Shown one piece after another: positions 7,984-17,325 of a stretch of DNA of 64,000 nucleotides; the stretch's first letter is position 1; every line of letters starts with the position of its first letter. The notes beneath the pieces are model-generated. The model was not told the origin of the DNA. It saw only the letters and a list, made by a program, of their open reading frames with translations, and did not search any database. A program made the position numbers and the translations under genes. This DNA is from Thiofaba sp049322715 (GTDB lineage Bacteria; Pseudomonadota; Gammaproteobacteria; Halothiobacillales; Halothiobacillaceae). Location: the NCBI GenBank assembly GCA_049322715.1, contig JBMOQP010000011.1, forward strand, positions 74,836 through 138,835. Reading direction: 5' to 3'.

Positions 7984-8137
7984 TGCCGTCGATCAGGAGG
8001 GCGGCGGAACAGGCCTCGGTGGAGGTGTCGATGGCGAGGAGCTTCATGGTCAGTGGTCAGTGGTCAGTGGTCAGTGGTCAGTGGTCAGTGGTCAGTGGTC
8101 AGTGGTCAGTTTACAACTCCCCGAACCGACAACCGAC

Positions 8138-9784
8138 TCAAGGATGCATCATGCTCTTGACGCGGCCGATGAGCCCGTTGGTCGAGCCGTCGTACTCGGT
8201 CACCGGCTCGTCGGCCAGCAGGCGCGGCAGGATGCTGTTCGCCATCTGCTTGCCGAGCTCCACCCCCCACTGGTCGAAGGAGTTGATACGCCAGACGATG
8301 CCCTGGGCGAAGATCTTGTGCTCGTAGAGCGCGATCAGCATGCCCAGGGTGTAGGGCGTGTGGTCGCGCATGAGGATGGAGTTGCTCGGCTTGTTGCCGG
8401 GGATCACCTTGTGCGGCGCGAGCTTGCGGATCGTGGCGGCGTCCGCCCCCTGCTCGCGCATCTCCAGTTCGACCTCGGCCAGGGTGCGCCCCCACATCAA
8501 CACGCGCGTCTGGGCCAGCATGTGGGAGACCAGCGCGGCATGCTGGTCTCCCACCGGATTGTGGGTGTTGGCGGCGACGATGAAATCGCAGGGCACCAGG
8601 CGGGTGCCCTGGTGCAGGAGTTCGAAGAAGGCGTGCTGGCCATTGGTGCCGTGCCCGCCCCATAGGATGGGGCCGGTGGCATGCTCGACCCAGCGGCTTT
8701 CCCGGTCAATGGACTTGCCGTTGCTCTCCATGTCCGCCTGCTGCAGGTAGGCGGGCAGGGAGCGCAGGCGGGTGCCGTAGGGCAGCACGGCATGGGTTTC
8801 GGCACCAAAGAAGTTGGTGTACCAGATGCCGAGCATGGCCAGGATCACCGGCATGTTTTGCTCGAGCGGCGCCTCGAGGAAATGCTGGTCCATGGCGTGC
8901 GCCCCCTCGAGCAGCTGCTCGAAGTGCTCGAATCCAACGTGCACGGCGATGGAGAGGCCGATCGCCGACCAGAGCGAATAGCGCCCGCCCACCCAGTCCC
9001 AGAACTCGAACATGTTCTCGGTATCGATGCCGAAGGCGCGCACGGCCTCGGCATTGGTGGACACGGCCACGAAATGCCTGGCCACGTGCTTCTCGTCCCC
9101 GGCCTTCTCGAGGAACCAGCGCCGCGCGGTATGGGCGTTGGCCAGGGTTTCCTGGGTGGTGAAGGTCTTGGAGGAGACGATGAACAGCGTGGTCTCGGGA
9201 TCAACCTTCTTGAGCGTGCTGACGATGTCCGACGGAGCCACGTTGGAGACGAAATGGGCGCGCAGGTCGAGCCGCGCGTAGGATCCCAGGGCCTCGCACA
9301 CCATCTTCGGACCGAGGTCCGAGCCACCCACGCCGAGGTTGACCACGTCCGTGATGCGCTTGCCGGTGTAGCCCAGCCACTGCCCCCCGCGCACGGCCTC
9401 GCTGAAACGCTTCATGCGCTCGAGCACCGCGTTGACCTTGGGCATCACGTCCTCGCCATCGACCATGACGGGCGTATTGGCGCGGTTGCGCAACGCGACG
9501 TGCAGCACCGCGCGGTTTTCGGTGAAGTTGATCTTCTCGCCCGCGAACATCTTCGCCCGCCAGTCCTCGACATTCGACGCGCGGGCCAGGTCCATGAGCT
9601 TGTTCATGGTCTTGTCGATGACGATGTTCTTCGAGTAGTCGAGGAACAGCTCGCCGACCTGCAGACTGAAGCGATCGAAACGCCGCGGATCGTTGTTGAA
9701 CAGATCCCGCATGCGCACCTGGCGCATCATTGCGTAGTGTTTTTCCAGGGCTTTCCATGCCTGCCGTTTGGTGGGGCGTGTCAT
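8138..9784 (-). CDS. pgi: Glucose-6-phosphate isomerase
   Basis: A 548-residue, full-length phosphoglucose isomerase. Family signatures are present: SSKTFTTQETLANA in the sugar-binding domain, GKSIDRE in the middle and DQWGVELGKQMA near residue 505. It interconverts glucose-6-phosphate and fructose-6-phosphate in the cytosol. It lies 55 bp downstream of zwf on the same strand, so glycolytic and pentose-phosphate steps are grouped (gnd-zwf-pgi). The start MTRPTKRQAWKALEKHY fits the family. Confidence 0.97.
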   Translation of the reverse strand: MTRPTKRQAWKALEKHYAMMRQVRMRDLFNNDPRRFDRFSLQVGELFLDYSKNIVIDKTMNKLMDLARASNVEDWRAKMFAGEKINFTENRAVLHVALRNRANTPVMVDGEDVMPKVNAVLERMKRFSEAVRGGQWLGYTGKRITDVVNLGVGGSDLGPKMVCEALGSYARLDLRAHFVSNVAPSDIVSTLKKVDPETTLFIVSSKTFTTQETLANAHTARRWFLEKAGDEKHVARHFVAVSTNAEAVRAFGIDTENMFEFWDWVGGRYSLWSAIGLSIAVHVGFEHFEQLLEGAHAMDQHFLEAPLEQNMPVILAMLGIWYTNFFGAETHAVLPYGTRLRSLPAYLQQADMESNGKSIDRESRWVEHATGPILWGGHGTNGQHAFFELLHQGTRLVPCDFIVAANTHNPVGDQHAALVSHMLAQTRVLMWGRTLAEVELEMREQGADAATIRKLAPHKVIPGNKPSNSILMRDHTPYTLGMLIALYEHKIFAQGIVWRINSFDQWGVELGKQMANSILPRLLADEPVTEYDGSTNGLIGRVKSMMHP

Positions 9785-9839
9785 ATCGCTGCTCGCTGTC
9801 TGATCGTGCGGGTGGTTTTTCTATTTACAGTGAATACGT

Positions 9840-11345
9840 TCAGAGGACATTACGCCAGACGTGATCGTCCTGGTCGAACAGGCGGGATGACTCGTCCGGC
9901 CCCCAGCTCCCCGCCGGGTAGGTGTGAATGAAGTCGCGCTCCTGCGCCCACACCTTGAGTACCGGATCGACCACCCGCCAGGCCCACTCCACCTCGTCGT
10001 AGCGCAGGAACAGCGACTGGTCGCCGCTCATGACGTCGAGCAGCAGGGCCTCGTAGGCGCCCAGGCGCGATGCCTCGCTCTCGCAGTAGGTGGCGTCCAG
10101 CTGGGTCGTGGTGGTGCGCAGCTCCAGCCCCTCGCGCTTGGTCTGCACCTCCAGCCGCAGGCTGTCGCAGGGCTGGATGCCGAGCAGCAGCCAGTTCGGC
10201 TTGAGTTGCTCGACCGGGGTCTCACGGAACAGCTGCTGCGGCGGATGGCGGAAGCGCACGCTCACCATCGAGGTGTTCTCCGGCAGGCGCTTGCCGGTGC
10301 GAATGTAGAACGGCACGCCGCGCCAGCGCCAATTATCGATGTAGAGCTTGAGCGCCGCATAGGTCTCGGTCGCGCTGTCCATCGCCACCCCCTCCTCCTC
10401 CACATAGCCCGGCACCGGCCGGCCCTTGACCTGGCCACGCGTGTACTGGGCGCGGAAGGCATGCGCATGCACCGCGCGCGGCGGGATGGGGCGGATCGAG
10501 CGCAGCACCTTGACCTTCTCGTCGCGCAGGGCCTCGGCCTCAAGGCTCGCGGGCGGCTCCATCGCCACCAGGGTGAGCATCTGCAGCAGGTGGCTCTGGA
10601 TCATGTCGCGCAGGGCGCCGGCCTGGTCGTAGTAGCCCGCGCGGCGGGCGATGCCCTTGTCTTCTGCGTGCGAGATCTGCACGTGGTCGATGTAGTTGCG
10701 GTTCCACAGCGGCTCGAGGAACAGGTTGGCGAAGCGGAACACGAGGATGTTCTGGATCGTCGACTTGCCGAGGTAGTGGTCGATGCGGAATACCTGCCGC
10801 TCGGAAAAGTGCCGGTGCAGGCGAGCGTCCAGCAGCTTGGCGCTCTCCAGGTCGTAGCCGAACGGCTTCTCCACCACCAGCCGCCGCCAGCCGACCGTCT
10901 GTTCGTGCAGCCCCACCTCGCCGAGACGGTCGCTGACCACGCTGTACTGATCCGGCGCGATGGCCAGATAGAAGATCAGGTGTGTCGATTCCGCCCCGTC
11001 CAGCAGGCGGCTGCGCAGGCGCCGGTAATCCTCTTCGGCCTGCAGGTCCCCCTCGACGAAGCGCAGGCGGGCAAGGAAGCGCCCCAGCACCTCCTCCCGC
11101 AACTGCGGGCCGAGCTGATCGCGCAGGACGGAGCCCATCTCCTCGCGCCACTGCTCGTCGCTCCACGCCCGCCGGCCGAAGCCGACCACGGTCAGCGAAG
11201 CGGGCAGGCGACCGTGACGGTCGAGGTGGTAGAGCGCGGGCAGCAGCTTGTTGACCGCGAGGTTGCCGGTCGCGCCGAAGATGACGAAGGCACAGGGCTG
11301 GGCGAGACCGTTGAGCCCGCCCGAGGAGATCACGCCGCCGGGCAT
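9840..11345 (-). CDS. zwf: Glucose-6-phosphate 1-dehydrogenase
   Basis: The start at 11345 (MPGGVISSGGLNGLAQPCAF) is preferred: GGGGGAG lies just upstream, inside the end of gnd, and the start follows the gnd stop by 4 bp. The 501-residue enzyme has the dinucleotide fold FVIFGATGNLAVNKLLPALY and the active-site motif RIDHYLGKST, where most homologues have E after the lysine. It oxidises glucose-6-phosphate to 6-phosphogluconolactone with NAD(P)+. Its operon position between gnd and pgi supports an oxidative pentose-phosphate role. No lactonase (pgl) gene is in the cluster. Confidence 0.96.
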   Translation of the reverse strand: MPGGVISSGGLNGLAQPCAFVIFGATGNLAVNKLLPALYHLDRHGRLPASLTVVGFGRRAWSDEQWREEMGSVLRDQLGPQLREEVLGRFLARLRFVEGDLQAEEDYRRLRSRLLDGAESTHLIFYLAIAPDQYSVVSDRLGEVGLHEQTVGWRRLVVEKPFGYDLESAKLLDARLHRHFSERQVFRIDHYLGKSTIQNILVFRFANLFLEPLWNRNYIDHVQISHAEDKGIARRAGYYDQAGALRDMIQSHLLQMLTLVAMEPPASLEAEALRDEKVKVLRSIRPIPPRAVHAHAFRAQYTRGQVKGRPVPGYVEEEGVAMDSATETYAALKLYIDNWRWRGVPFYIRTGKRLPENTSMVSVRFRHPPQQLFRETPVEQLKPNWLLLGIQPCDSLRLEVQTKREGLELRTTTTQLDATYCESEASRLGAYEALLLDVMSGDQSLFLRYDEVEWAWRVVDPVLKVWAQERDFIHTYPAGSWGPDESSRLFDQDDHVWRNVL

Positions 11346-11349
11346 GGCG

Positions 11350-12267
11350 TCACTCCCCCGCCGGCATGATGGCATGACCGCCAAAAGCCTGGCGCATGAC
11401 CGCCAACAGCTTGTTGCCGTAGTCCGCGTTGCCCTGGCTGGCGAAGCGCATGTGCAGGGCGAGGGAGATGACGGGCGCGGCCACGCCGAGGTCGATGGCC
11501 TCCTTCGCCGTCCAGCGTCCCTCGCCGGAATCGGACACGCGGGGGGCGATGGCGGCCAGCTGCTGGTCCTGCGCCAGCGCCCCGGCGGTGAGGTCGAGCA
11601 GCCAGCTCTGCACCACAGAGCCGTGGCGCCACAACTCGCTGACCTGGGCGAGGTCGATGGCGAAGGGTTCCTTCGCCTTGAGCAACGCCAGGCCCTCGGC
11701 CAGGGCCTGCATCATGCCGTACTCGATGCCGTTGTGGACCATCTTGGTGAAGTGGCCGGCCCCCAGCGGGCCGACATGCGCCCAGCCGCGGTCCGGCGCC
11801 AGCGCCAGCGCCTTCAGCACCGGCTCGATGCGCGCCGCGTCTTCCTGGCTTCCGCCCGCCATCACGCAATAGCCGTTGCGCAGCCCCCAGATGCCGCCGG
11901 ACACGCCCACGTCCATGAAGCGCACGCCGGTCGGGGCGATCCGCTCGCCGCGGCGCAGGGTGTCCTGGTAGAACGCGTTGGCGCCGTCGACCAGCAGGTC
12001 ACCCGGCGTGAGGCGCGGCAGGAGGCTCTCGATCGCCGCCTCGGTCGCCTCCCCCGCCGGCAGCATCAGCCAGACGATGCGCGGCTCGGGCAACTGGTCG
12101 ATGAAGGCATCCAGCGAATGGGCCGGCAGGAACCCGGCCCCTTCCGCGCCCAGTTCCTCGATCGGCCCCCGGCTTCGGTTGTAGCCCACCACCTCGACCC
12201 CGGCCCGCACCAGCCGGCGGGCCATGTTGGCCCCCATACGACCCAGTCCATAGATACCGATACGCAT
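11350..12267 (-). CDS. gnd: 6-phosphogluconate dehydrogenase, short (decarboxylating) type
   Basis: Start at 12267 (MRIGIYGLGRMGANMARRLV) is supported by GGGGGGAG five bases upstream; the longer frame to 12357 lacks support. The 305-residue product is the short form (about 300 residues, GndA/YqeC-like) rather than the 470-residue E. coli type. The N-terminal Rossmann motif GLGRMG is followed by the substrate motif VSGGIWGLRNGYCVMAGG and the catalytic helix HFTKMVHNGIEYGMMQA. It oxidatively decarboxylates 6-phosphogluconate to ribulose-5-phosphate; short forms are often NAD-linked. First gene of the gnd-zwf-pgi run. Confidence 0.93.
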   Translation of the reverse strand: MRIGIYGLGRMGANMARRLVRAGVEVVGYNRSRGPIEELGAEGAGFLPAHSLDAFIDQLPEPRIVWLMLPAGEATEAAIESLLPRLTPGDLLVDGANAFYQDTLRRGERIAPTGVRFMDVGVSGGIWGLRNGYCVMAGGSQEDAARIEPVLKALALAPDRGWAHVGPLGAGHFTKMVHNGIEYGMMQALAEGLALLKAKEPFAIDLAQVSELWRHGSVVQSWLLDLTAGALAQDQQLAAIAPRVSDSGEGRWTAKEAIDLGVAAPVISLALHMRFASQGNADYGNKLLAVMRQAFGGHAIMPAGE

Positions 12268-12345
12268 GCGTGCTCCCCCCAAGGGAAAATGAAGGCGTTC
12301 TTGGTACATGAAGATACAGGCGCGCAGCCTGGACGGCATTCCAGC

Positions 12346-12351
12346 TATAAT
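12346..12351 (+). promoter_or_regulatory. Candidate -10 box (TATAAT) for ppc
   Basis: A perfect TATAAT lies in the 204-bp divergent gap between gnd and ppc, about 120 bp before the ppc start. No convincing -35 hexamer is found 16-18 bp upstream. The call rests on the -10 match alone. Confidence 0.4.
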
Positions 12352-12471
12352 GAACAACCTTTGTGAACAAATGATGCGACGGCAGGGGCCAGGGCCCTAC
12401 CGCCAGAACGGCCTCGGCAGGGATGCCGGGGCCTGTTTCCTGCATGTCGCCCAGACCACGGTAACAAGCCC

Positions 12472-15291
12472 ATGCCCAAACGTTCCGCCTCCAAAGCCCA
12501 GCACGATGCCGCCTTGCGCGCACGGGTCAAACTTTTCGGCCAGCTGCTGGGCGAGATTGTCCTCGAACAGGCCGGCGAGGAGGTCTTCGAGGCCGTCGAA
12601 ACCCTGCGCAAGGGCTTCATCCGTCAACGCCAGCAGCCCAACCCCCGCACCCACGCGCGGCTGATCGAGGTCATCAAGGAGTTGCCGGCGGACAAGCTCA
12701 CCCAGGTGGTGCGCGCCTTCAGCATCTACTTCAGCCTGGTCAACATCGCCGAGGAAGACTTCCAGCACCAGCAGCGCCGCCGCATGGTGCGCCGCGGCCT
12801 CAACCTGTGGAAGGGCTCGTTCCACGACACCCTGCGCGAATTCAGCAAGGAAGGCATGACCGCCGGCCAGCTGCAGACCCTGCTCGACAACCTGCAGTAC
12901 ATCCCGGTGTTCACCGCCCACCCCACCGAGGCCAAGCGCCGCACGGTGATGGACCAGCAGCGCCGCATCTTCGTCCTCTCCAGCGAGCTGGACCGCCCCG
13001 GCATCGGCGACACCGAGTACGCGGACACCGTCCAGGCGATCAAGACCCACATCCTCGCCCTGTGGAAGACCAACGAGGTGCGCAGCGTGCGGCCGAAGGT
13101 GGAGGACGAGATCCGCCAGGGCCTGTACTACTTCCGCCAGAGCATCTTCGGCGCCGTTCCGGTCACCTATCGCTATCTGGAGAAGGCCGTCGCCACCAAC
13201 TTCGGCCAGGACCTGGCCCAGCAGGTGAAGGTGCCGAGCTTCCTGCGCTTCGGCTCCTGGATCGGCGGCGACCGCGACGGCAATCCCTTCGTCACCCCGG
13301 AGACCACCGAGCAGGCCGTGGCGATGGCCGCCGAGATGGTGCTGGAGGAATACCGCCAGCGGGTGTTCGCCCTGGGCCGCAGCCTGACCCATTCCATCAG
13401 CCTCTGCCCGACCATCTGCATCCGCCAGCTGGCGCTCGAGGAGGACCAGCGCTTTGTCGCCGCGGTGTTCGGCAACGAGGGCGACGAGCACTTCGAGGAC
13501 GAGCCCTACCGCACCAAGCTGCGCATCATGCACTACCGCCTGAGCCGCAACCTGGATTACGTGCGCCGCCTCAAGGAAGGCAATGCCATGCCGCTGCCGG
13601 GCGATGCCTACCAGGGGCCGGCCGAATTCGTCGGCGACCTGTACCGCATCCGCGACTCGCTGCTCGAGAACGGCGACCACCTGCTGGCCGACGCCGAGCT
13701 GAAGGACCTCACCCGCCTGGCGGAGACCTTCGGCTTCCACCTGTTCCAGCTCGACATCCGCCAGGAGTCCACCCGCCACACCGAGGCGGTGGCCGAGATC
13801 CTCGACCAGATCGAGCCGGGCCTGAACTACCTCGACCACGGCGAGGAAGATCGCCTGCGCGTGCTGGCCGAGCGCATCCAGCGTCCCGCGCCGGCCATCG
13901 ATCCGGACGCGCTGACCCCCGATACCCTGCAGACCCTGCGCGTGTTCGACGTGATGCGTTCCATGCGCCAGAACGTCAGCGCGGACGCCTTCGGCGCCTA
14001 CGTCATCTCCATGACCCATGCCGCCAGCCACGTCATGGAAGTCATGTACCTCGCCTACCTCGCCGGTCTCTCGGGCTACGACCAGAATGGCAAGCCGTAC
14101 TGCAACCTGCTGGTCTCGCCGCTGTTCGAGACCATCGAGGACCTCGAGCACATCGAGCAGGTGCTCACCCTGCTGCTCGACAACCCCGTCTACCGCGAGC
14201 TGCTGGCCGCCTCGGGCGACCTGCAAGAGGTCATGCTCGGCTACTCCGACTCCTGCAAGGACGGCGGCGTGCTGGCCTCGGTCTGGAACCTCTACCAGGC
14301 CCAGCTCAAGGTGCTGGAGCTGACCCGCTCGCGCGGCGTCCGCTTCCGTCTGTTCCACGGCCGCGGCGGCACTGTCGCCCGCGGCGGCGGCCCGACCCAC
14401 GAATCCATCCTGTCCCTGCCGGTCGGCACCGTGCTCGGCCAGATCAAGTTCACCGAGCAGGGCGAGGTGCTGTCCACCAAGTACAGCAACACCGAGACCG
14501 CCATCTACGAACTGACCATGGGCGCCACCGGCCTGATGAAGGCCACCCGCCACCTGGTCCTCGACGTGCCCCGCCCGCGCCCCGAGTTCGAGGCCGCGAT
14601 GGCGGAGATGGCGGGCTACGGCGAGGAGGCCTACCGCGAGCTCACCGACCGCACGCCGGGCTTCATCCCCTACTTCTACGAGGCCACCCCAGTGCGCGAG
14701 ATCGGCCTGATGAACATCGGCTCGCGTCCCTCGCACCGCAAGAAGGGCGACATCTCCAAGTACTCCGTGCGCGCCATCGCCTGGGTATTCGGCTGGGCGC
14801 AGGCGCGCCACACCCTGCCCGCCTGGTTCGGCATCGGCAGCGCGCTCGAGCACTGGCAACGGAAGCATCCGGGGCAGCTCGAACTGCTGCGCGCCATGTT
14901 CGACGGCTGGCCGTTCTTCCACAGCCTGCTGCGCAACACCCAGATGTCGCTGACCAAGGGCGAGATGCACATCGCGCGCGAGTACTCGGAACTGGTCCAG
15001 GACCGCGCCATGGCCGAGCAGGTCTACGGCATGATCAGCGGCGAATACCAGCGCACGCTCCAGGAGGTGCTGCGCGTCGCCGGCGTGGACGACCTCCTCG
15101 AGATCGACCCGGTGCTCGGCACCTCCATGCAGCGCCGCAACCCATACCTGGACCCGCTCAACCACATCCAGGTCACCCTGCTCAAGCGCTACCGCGACGA
15201 ATCGCTGTCCGACGAAGAGCGCGAGATGTGGCTGCTGCCGCTGCTGCGCTCCATCAACGCCATCGCGGCGGGGATGCGCAATACCGGCTGA
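12472..15291 (+). CDS. ppc: Phosphoenolpyruvate carboxylase
   Basis: A 939-residue full-length enzyme that carboxylates PEP to oxaloacetate, feeding the TCA cycle. Catalytic landmarks are intact: the histidine motif FTAHPTEAKRRTVMDQ, SDSCKDGG, the mobile loop FHGRGGTVARGGGPTHE and the conserved C-terminal GMRNTG. It is about 55 residues longer than the E. coli enzyme, partly in the basic N-terminus. It is monocistronic, divergent from gnd, with a strong terminator 25 bp after the stop. The reverse strand of this gene is also open for about 1000 codons, a GC-bias shadow. Confidence 0.98.
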   Translation: MPKRSASKAQHDAALRARVKLFGQLLGEIVLEQAGEEVFEAVETLRKGFIRQRQQPNPRTHARLIEVIKELPADKLTQVVRAFSIYFSLVNIAEEDFQHQQRRRMVRRGLNLWKGSFHDTLREFSKEGMTAGQLQTLLDNLQYIPVFTAHPTEAKRRTVMDQQRRIFVLSSELDRPGIGDTEYADTVQAIKTHILALWKTNEVRSVRPKVEDEIRQGLYYFRQSIFGAVPVTYRYLEKAVATNFGQDLAQQVKVPSFLRFGSWIGGDRDGNPFVTPETTEQAVAMAAEMVLEEYRQRVFALGRSLTHSISLCPTICIRQLALEEDQRFVAAVFGNEGDEHFEDEPYRTKLRIMHYRLSRNLDYVRRLKEGNAMPLPGDAYQGPAEFVGDLYRIRDSLLENGDHLLADAELKDLTRLAETFGFHLFQLDIRQESTRHTEAVAEILDQIEPGLNYLDHGEEDRLRVLAERIQRPAPAIDPDALTPDTLQTLRVFDVMRSMRQNVSADAFGAYVISMTHAASHVMEVMYLAYLAGLSGYDQNGKPYCNLLVSPLFETIEDLEHIEQVLTLLLDNPVYRELLAASGDLQEVMLGYSDSCKDGGVLASVWNLYQAQLKVLELTRSRGVRFRLFHGRGGTVARGGGPTHESILSLPVGTVLGQIKFTEQGEVLSTKYSNTETAIYELTMGATGLMKATRHLVLDVPRPRPEFEAAMAEMAGYGEEAYRELTDRTPGFIPYFYEATPVREIGLMNIGSRPSHRKKGDISKYSVRAIAWVFGWAQARHTLPAWFGIGSALEHWQRKHPGQLELLRAMFDGWPFFHSLLRNTQMSLTKGEMHIAREYSELVQDRAMAEQVYGMISGEYQRTLQEVLRVAGVDDLLEIDPVLGTSMQRRNPYLDPLNHIQVTLLKRYRDESLSDEEREMWLLPLLRSINAIAAGMRNTG

Positions 15292-15315
15292 CGACCAACA
15301 GTCCGGACTACGAGG

Positions 15316-15346
15316 AGGCCGCCTCGATGGGCGGCCTTTGTTTTTT
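15316..15346 (+). terminator. Rho-independent terminator of ppc
   Basis: An AGGCCGCC/GGGCGGCCT stem-loop is followed by TTTGTTTTTT, 25 bp beyond the ppc stop codon. It directly precedes hairpin array L2. Confidence 0.85.
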
Positions 15347-15621
15347 CTGGGAACCTCGAAAAACCCCATCCTTGGGGTTTTTCGAGGACGTTCGTCGCGG
15401 GAAACCAACATCGTTGCAGGGAGCAACGATGGAACGCGGGCTTGCGCCAGCTTAACGCGAAGCTGGCGCAAGCCAGCGTTCAGCATTCCCCGAAGGGCTG
15501 GATACAGGGATGTATCCAGCGGCACCGAGCTCACGCTATTTCAATCGCTTGCGCGATTGCGCGGCGCTACATCCCTGTGGCGCACGGACGCCTCGAAAGG
15601 TTTTTCGAGGCGTCCTTCTGT
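15347..15621. repeat. Intergenic hairpin array L2 (between ppc and ggt)
   Basis: No gene is seen in 15292-15641. The element has inverted ends (GGAACCTCGAAAAA at the left, TTTTTCGAGGCGTCC at the right) and is flanked by TTCTG on both sides. Inside are stem-loops at 15352-15388 (minus-strand loop AAGGAT), 15409-15431 (CATCGTTGC stem, loop AGGGA), about 15437-15476 (long GC-rich stem) and 15497-15520 (loop AGGGAT). The last contains ATACAGGGATGT at 15502-15513, matching the CsrA SELEX consensus RUACARGGAUGU at every position. A GGCG stem with loop ACGGA occurs near 15579-15592. Related to L10 at 49.7 kb. Confidence 0.75.
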
Positions 15622-15641
15622 TTTTTCGCGGCGGGCCGACC

Positions 15642-17321
15642 TCACTCGTCCCGCACAATCCTCACCGCCGCCATGCCCTCGACCCGTGGATCGCTGGCCG
15701 CCTCCACCCGGCCGTCGTTCGCCCGCTCCCACAGTATGGCCTGCATGTTCCCCCAGGGCTGCTGCTCGCGCAGGACATGACCCCGCGCCGCCAGCCCCTT
15801 GCGGGTGGACTCGTCCAGCGCCCCCGGCTCGTGCTGCAGCACGTCCGGCAGGTACTGGTGGTGGATGCGCGGGCGCGACACCCACTCCAGCGGCGGCTTG
15901 CCCTCCACGACCTCCAGCGTGCCCAGCAGCACCATGGTGATGATGCGGCTGCCGCCCGGGGAACCGAGGACCGCCAGCCGCTCGTCGCTGCGCACGAAGG
16001 TCGGCGTCATGCTCGAGAGCATGCGCTTGCCGGGCGCGATGGCATTGGCCTCGGCGCCCACCAGGCCATAGGCGTTCGGCACGCCGGGCTTGGTCGAGAA
16101 GTCGTCCATCTCATCGTTGAGCAGCACGCCGGTGCCGGGCGGCACGAAGACGGCCCCGAACGGATAGTTGATGCTCAGGGTGGCGGAGACCGCGTTGCCA
16201 TCCTGGTCGAGGATGGAGAAATGGGTGGTGTCGTCCCCTCCCCCCGGGGGCACCGCCCCCGGCAGGCTGGCGCTCGGCATCGCGCGGTCCGGGCGGACCG
16301 ACATCCGCAGGCCGTCCGCGTAGAAGGGATGCAGCAGGCGTTCGAGGGGCATGACAACGAAATCGGGGTCGCCCAGGTATTCCGCCCTGTCGCGGTAGGC
16401 GCGGCGCATGGCCTCGACAACAAGATGGATGCGCCTGGCCTCGTCCAGCGCGGCCAGATCGTAGCCTGCGAGGATGTTGAGCATGGTGACCAGTGCCACC
16501 CCGCCAGAGGACGGAGGCGCAGCGGAGATGATCTCGTGGCCACGGTAGCGGCCGCGCACCGGCTCGCGCTCGACCACGCGATAGCCGGCGAGGTCCTCTT
16601 CGCTCCAGATACCCCCCGCCGCGCGCACCCCGGCCACGAGCCGGCGCGCCACCTCGCCGCGGTAGAAGCCGTCCGCCCCCTCTTCCGCCATCCGCCCCAG
16701 CACCTCCGCAAGCTCCGGCTGGCGGATCACGTGCCCGAGCGGCGGCACATCTCCGTTCTTCAGGAACAGTCGTGCCGCCTCGGGCGAGTCCGCAAAAGCC
16801 CCCAGGCGGAAGCCGGCCATGCGACGGTAGTGACCGGTGACCGGGAACCCCTCGCGCGCGAGGCGGATGGCCGGCGCCAGGGAGGCCGCCAGCGGCAGGC
16901 GGCCGTACTCCCGCGCCAGGTGGTCAAGCGCGGCCGGCACCCCGGGAATGCCCGCCGCCAGCGCCCCGTCCATCGACAGCCACGGGACCGGCTTGCCCTG
17001 CGCATCAAGGTACATGTCCCGGTGTGCGGCCAGAGGCGCCCGCTCGCGCCCGTCGATCATCACCTGCCGGTCCTTTTCCGCCTCATGGAGCAGCCAGAAC
17101 CCTCCTCCACCGAGGCCCGAGCTATAGGGCTCGACCACCGCCAGCGCGGCGCTGACCGCTACGGCGGCATCGAAGGCATTGCCGCCCGCCGCGAGGATGG
17201 CAAAGCCTGCCTCGGTGGCCAGCGGATGGGCAGAGGCGATGGCGGCCGCGGGCGGCTTGTCCGCAGCCTCCAGCGGCAGGAATACCAGTCCGAGCAGGAA
17301 GATCACCACACGCAGACCCAT
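15642..17321 (-). CDS. ggt: Gamma-glutamyltransferase (periplasmic)
   Basis: A 559-residue precursor with a signal peptide (MGLRVVIFLLGLVFLPLEAA). It self-cleaves into two subunits in this family; the nucleophilic threonine is in DDTTHFSILDQDGNAVSAT, and the small subunit carries the downstream glycine-rich motif GSPGGSRIITMV. It hydrolyses or transfers the gamma-glutamyl group of glutathione and related compounds in the periplasm. It is somewhat short but spans the whole family. It follows the SemiSWEET gene by 4 bp. Confidence 0.95.
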   Translation of the reverse strand: MGLRVVIFLLGLVFLPLEAADKPPAAAIASAHPLATEAGFAILAAGGNAFDAAVAVSAALAVVEPYSSGLGGGGFWLLHEAEKDRQVMIDGRERAPLAAHRDMYLDAQGKPVPWLSMDGALAAGIPGVPAALDHLAREYGRLPLAASLAPAIRLAREGFPVTGHYRRMAGFRLGAFADSPEAARLFLKNGDVPPLGHVIRQPELAEVLGRMAEEGADGFYRGEVARRLVAGVRAAGGIWSEEDLAGYRVVEREPVRGRYRGHEIISAAPPSSGGVALVTMLNILAGYDLAALDEARRIHLVVEAMRRAYRDRAEYLGDPDFVVMPLERLLHPFYADGLRMSVRPDRAMPSASLPGAVPPGGGDDTTHFSILDQDGNAVSATLSINYPFGAVFVPPGTGVLLNDEMDDFSTKPGVPNAYGLVGAEANAIAPGKRMLSSMTPTFVRSDERLAVLGSPGGSRIITMVLLGTLEVVEGKPPLEWVSRPRIHHQYLPDVLQHEPGALDESTRKGLAARGHVLREQQPWGNMQAILWERANDGRVEAASDPRVEGMAAVRIVRDE

Positions 17322-17325
17322 GAAC

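Noticed and set aside
7984..8047. Second tsaB start
   Set aside because: Exact assembly duplication of 7757-7820.
12397..15534. A 1045-codon open frame antisense to ppc
   Set aside because: It mirrors ppc codons in a GC-rich genome, has no family motifs and crosses the ppc terminator and array L2.
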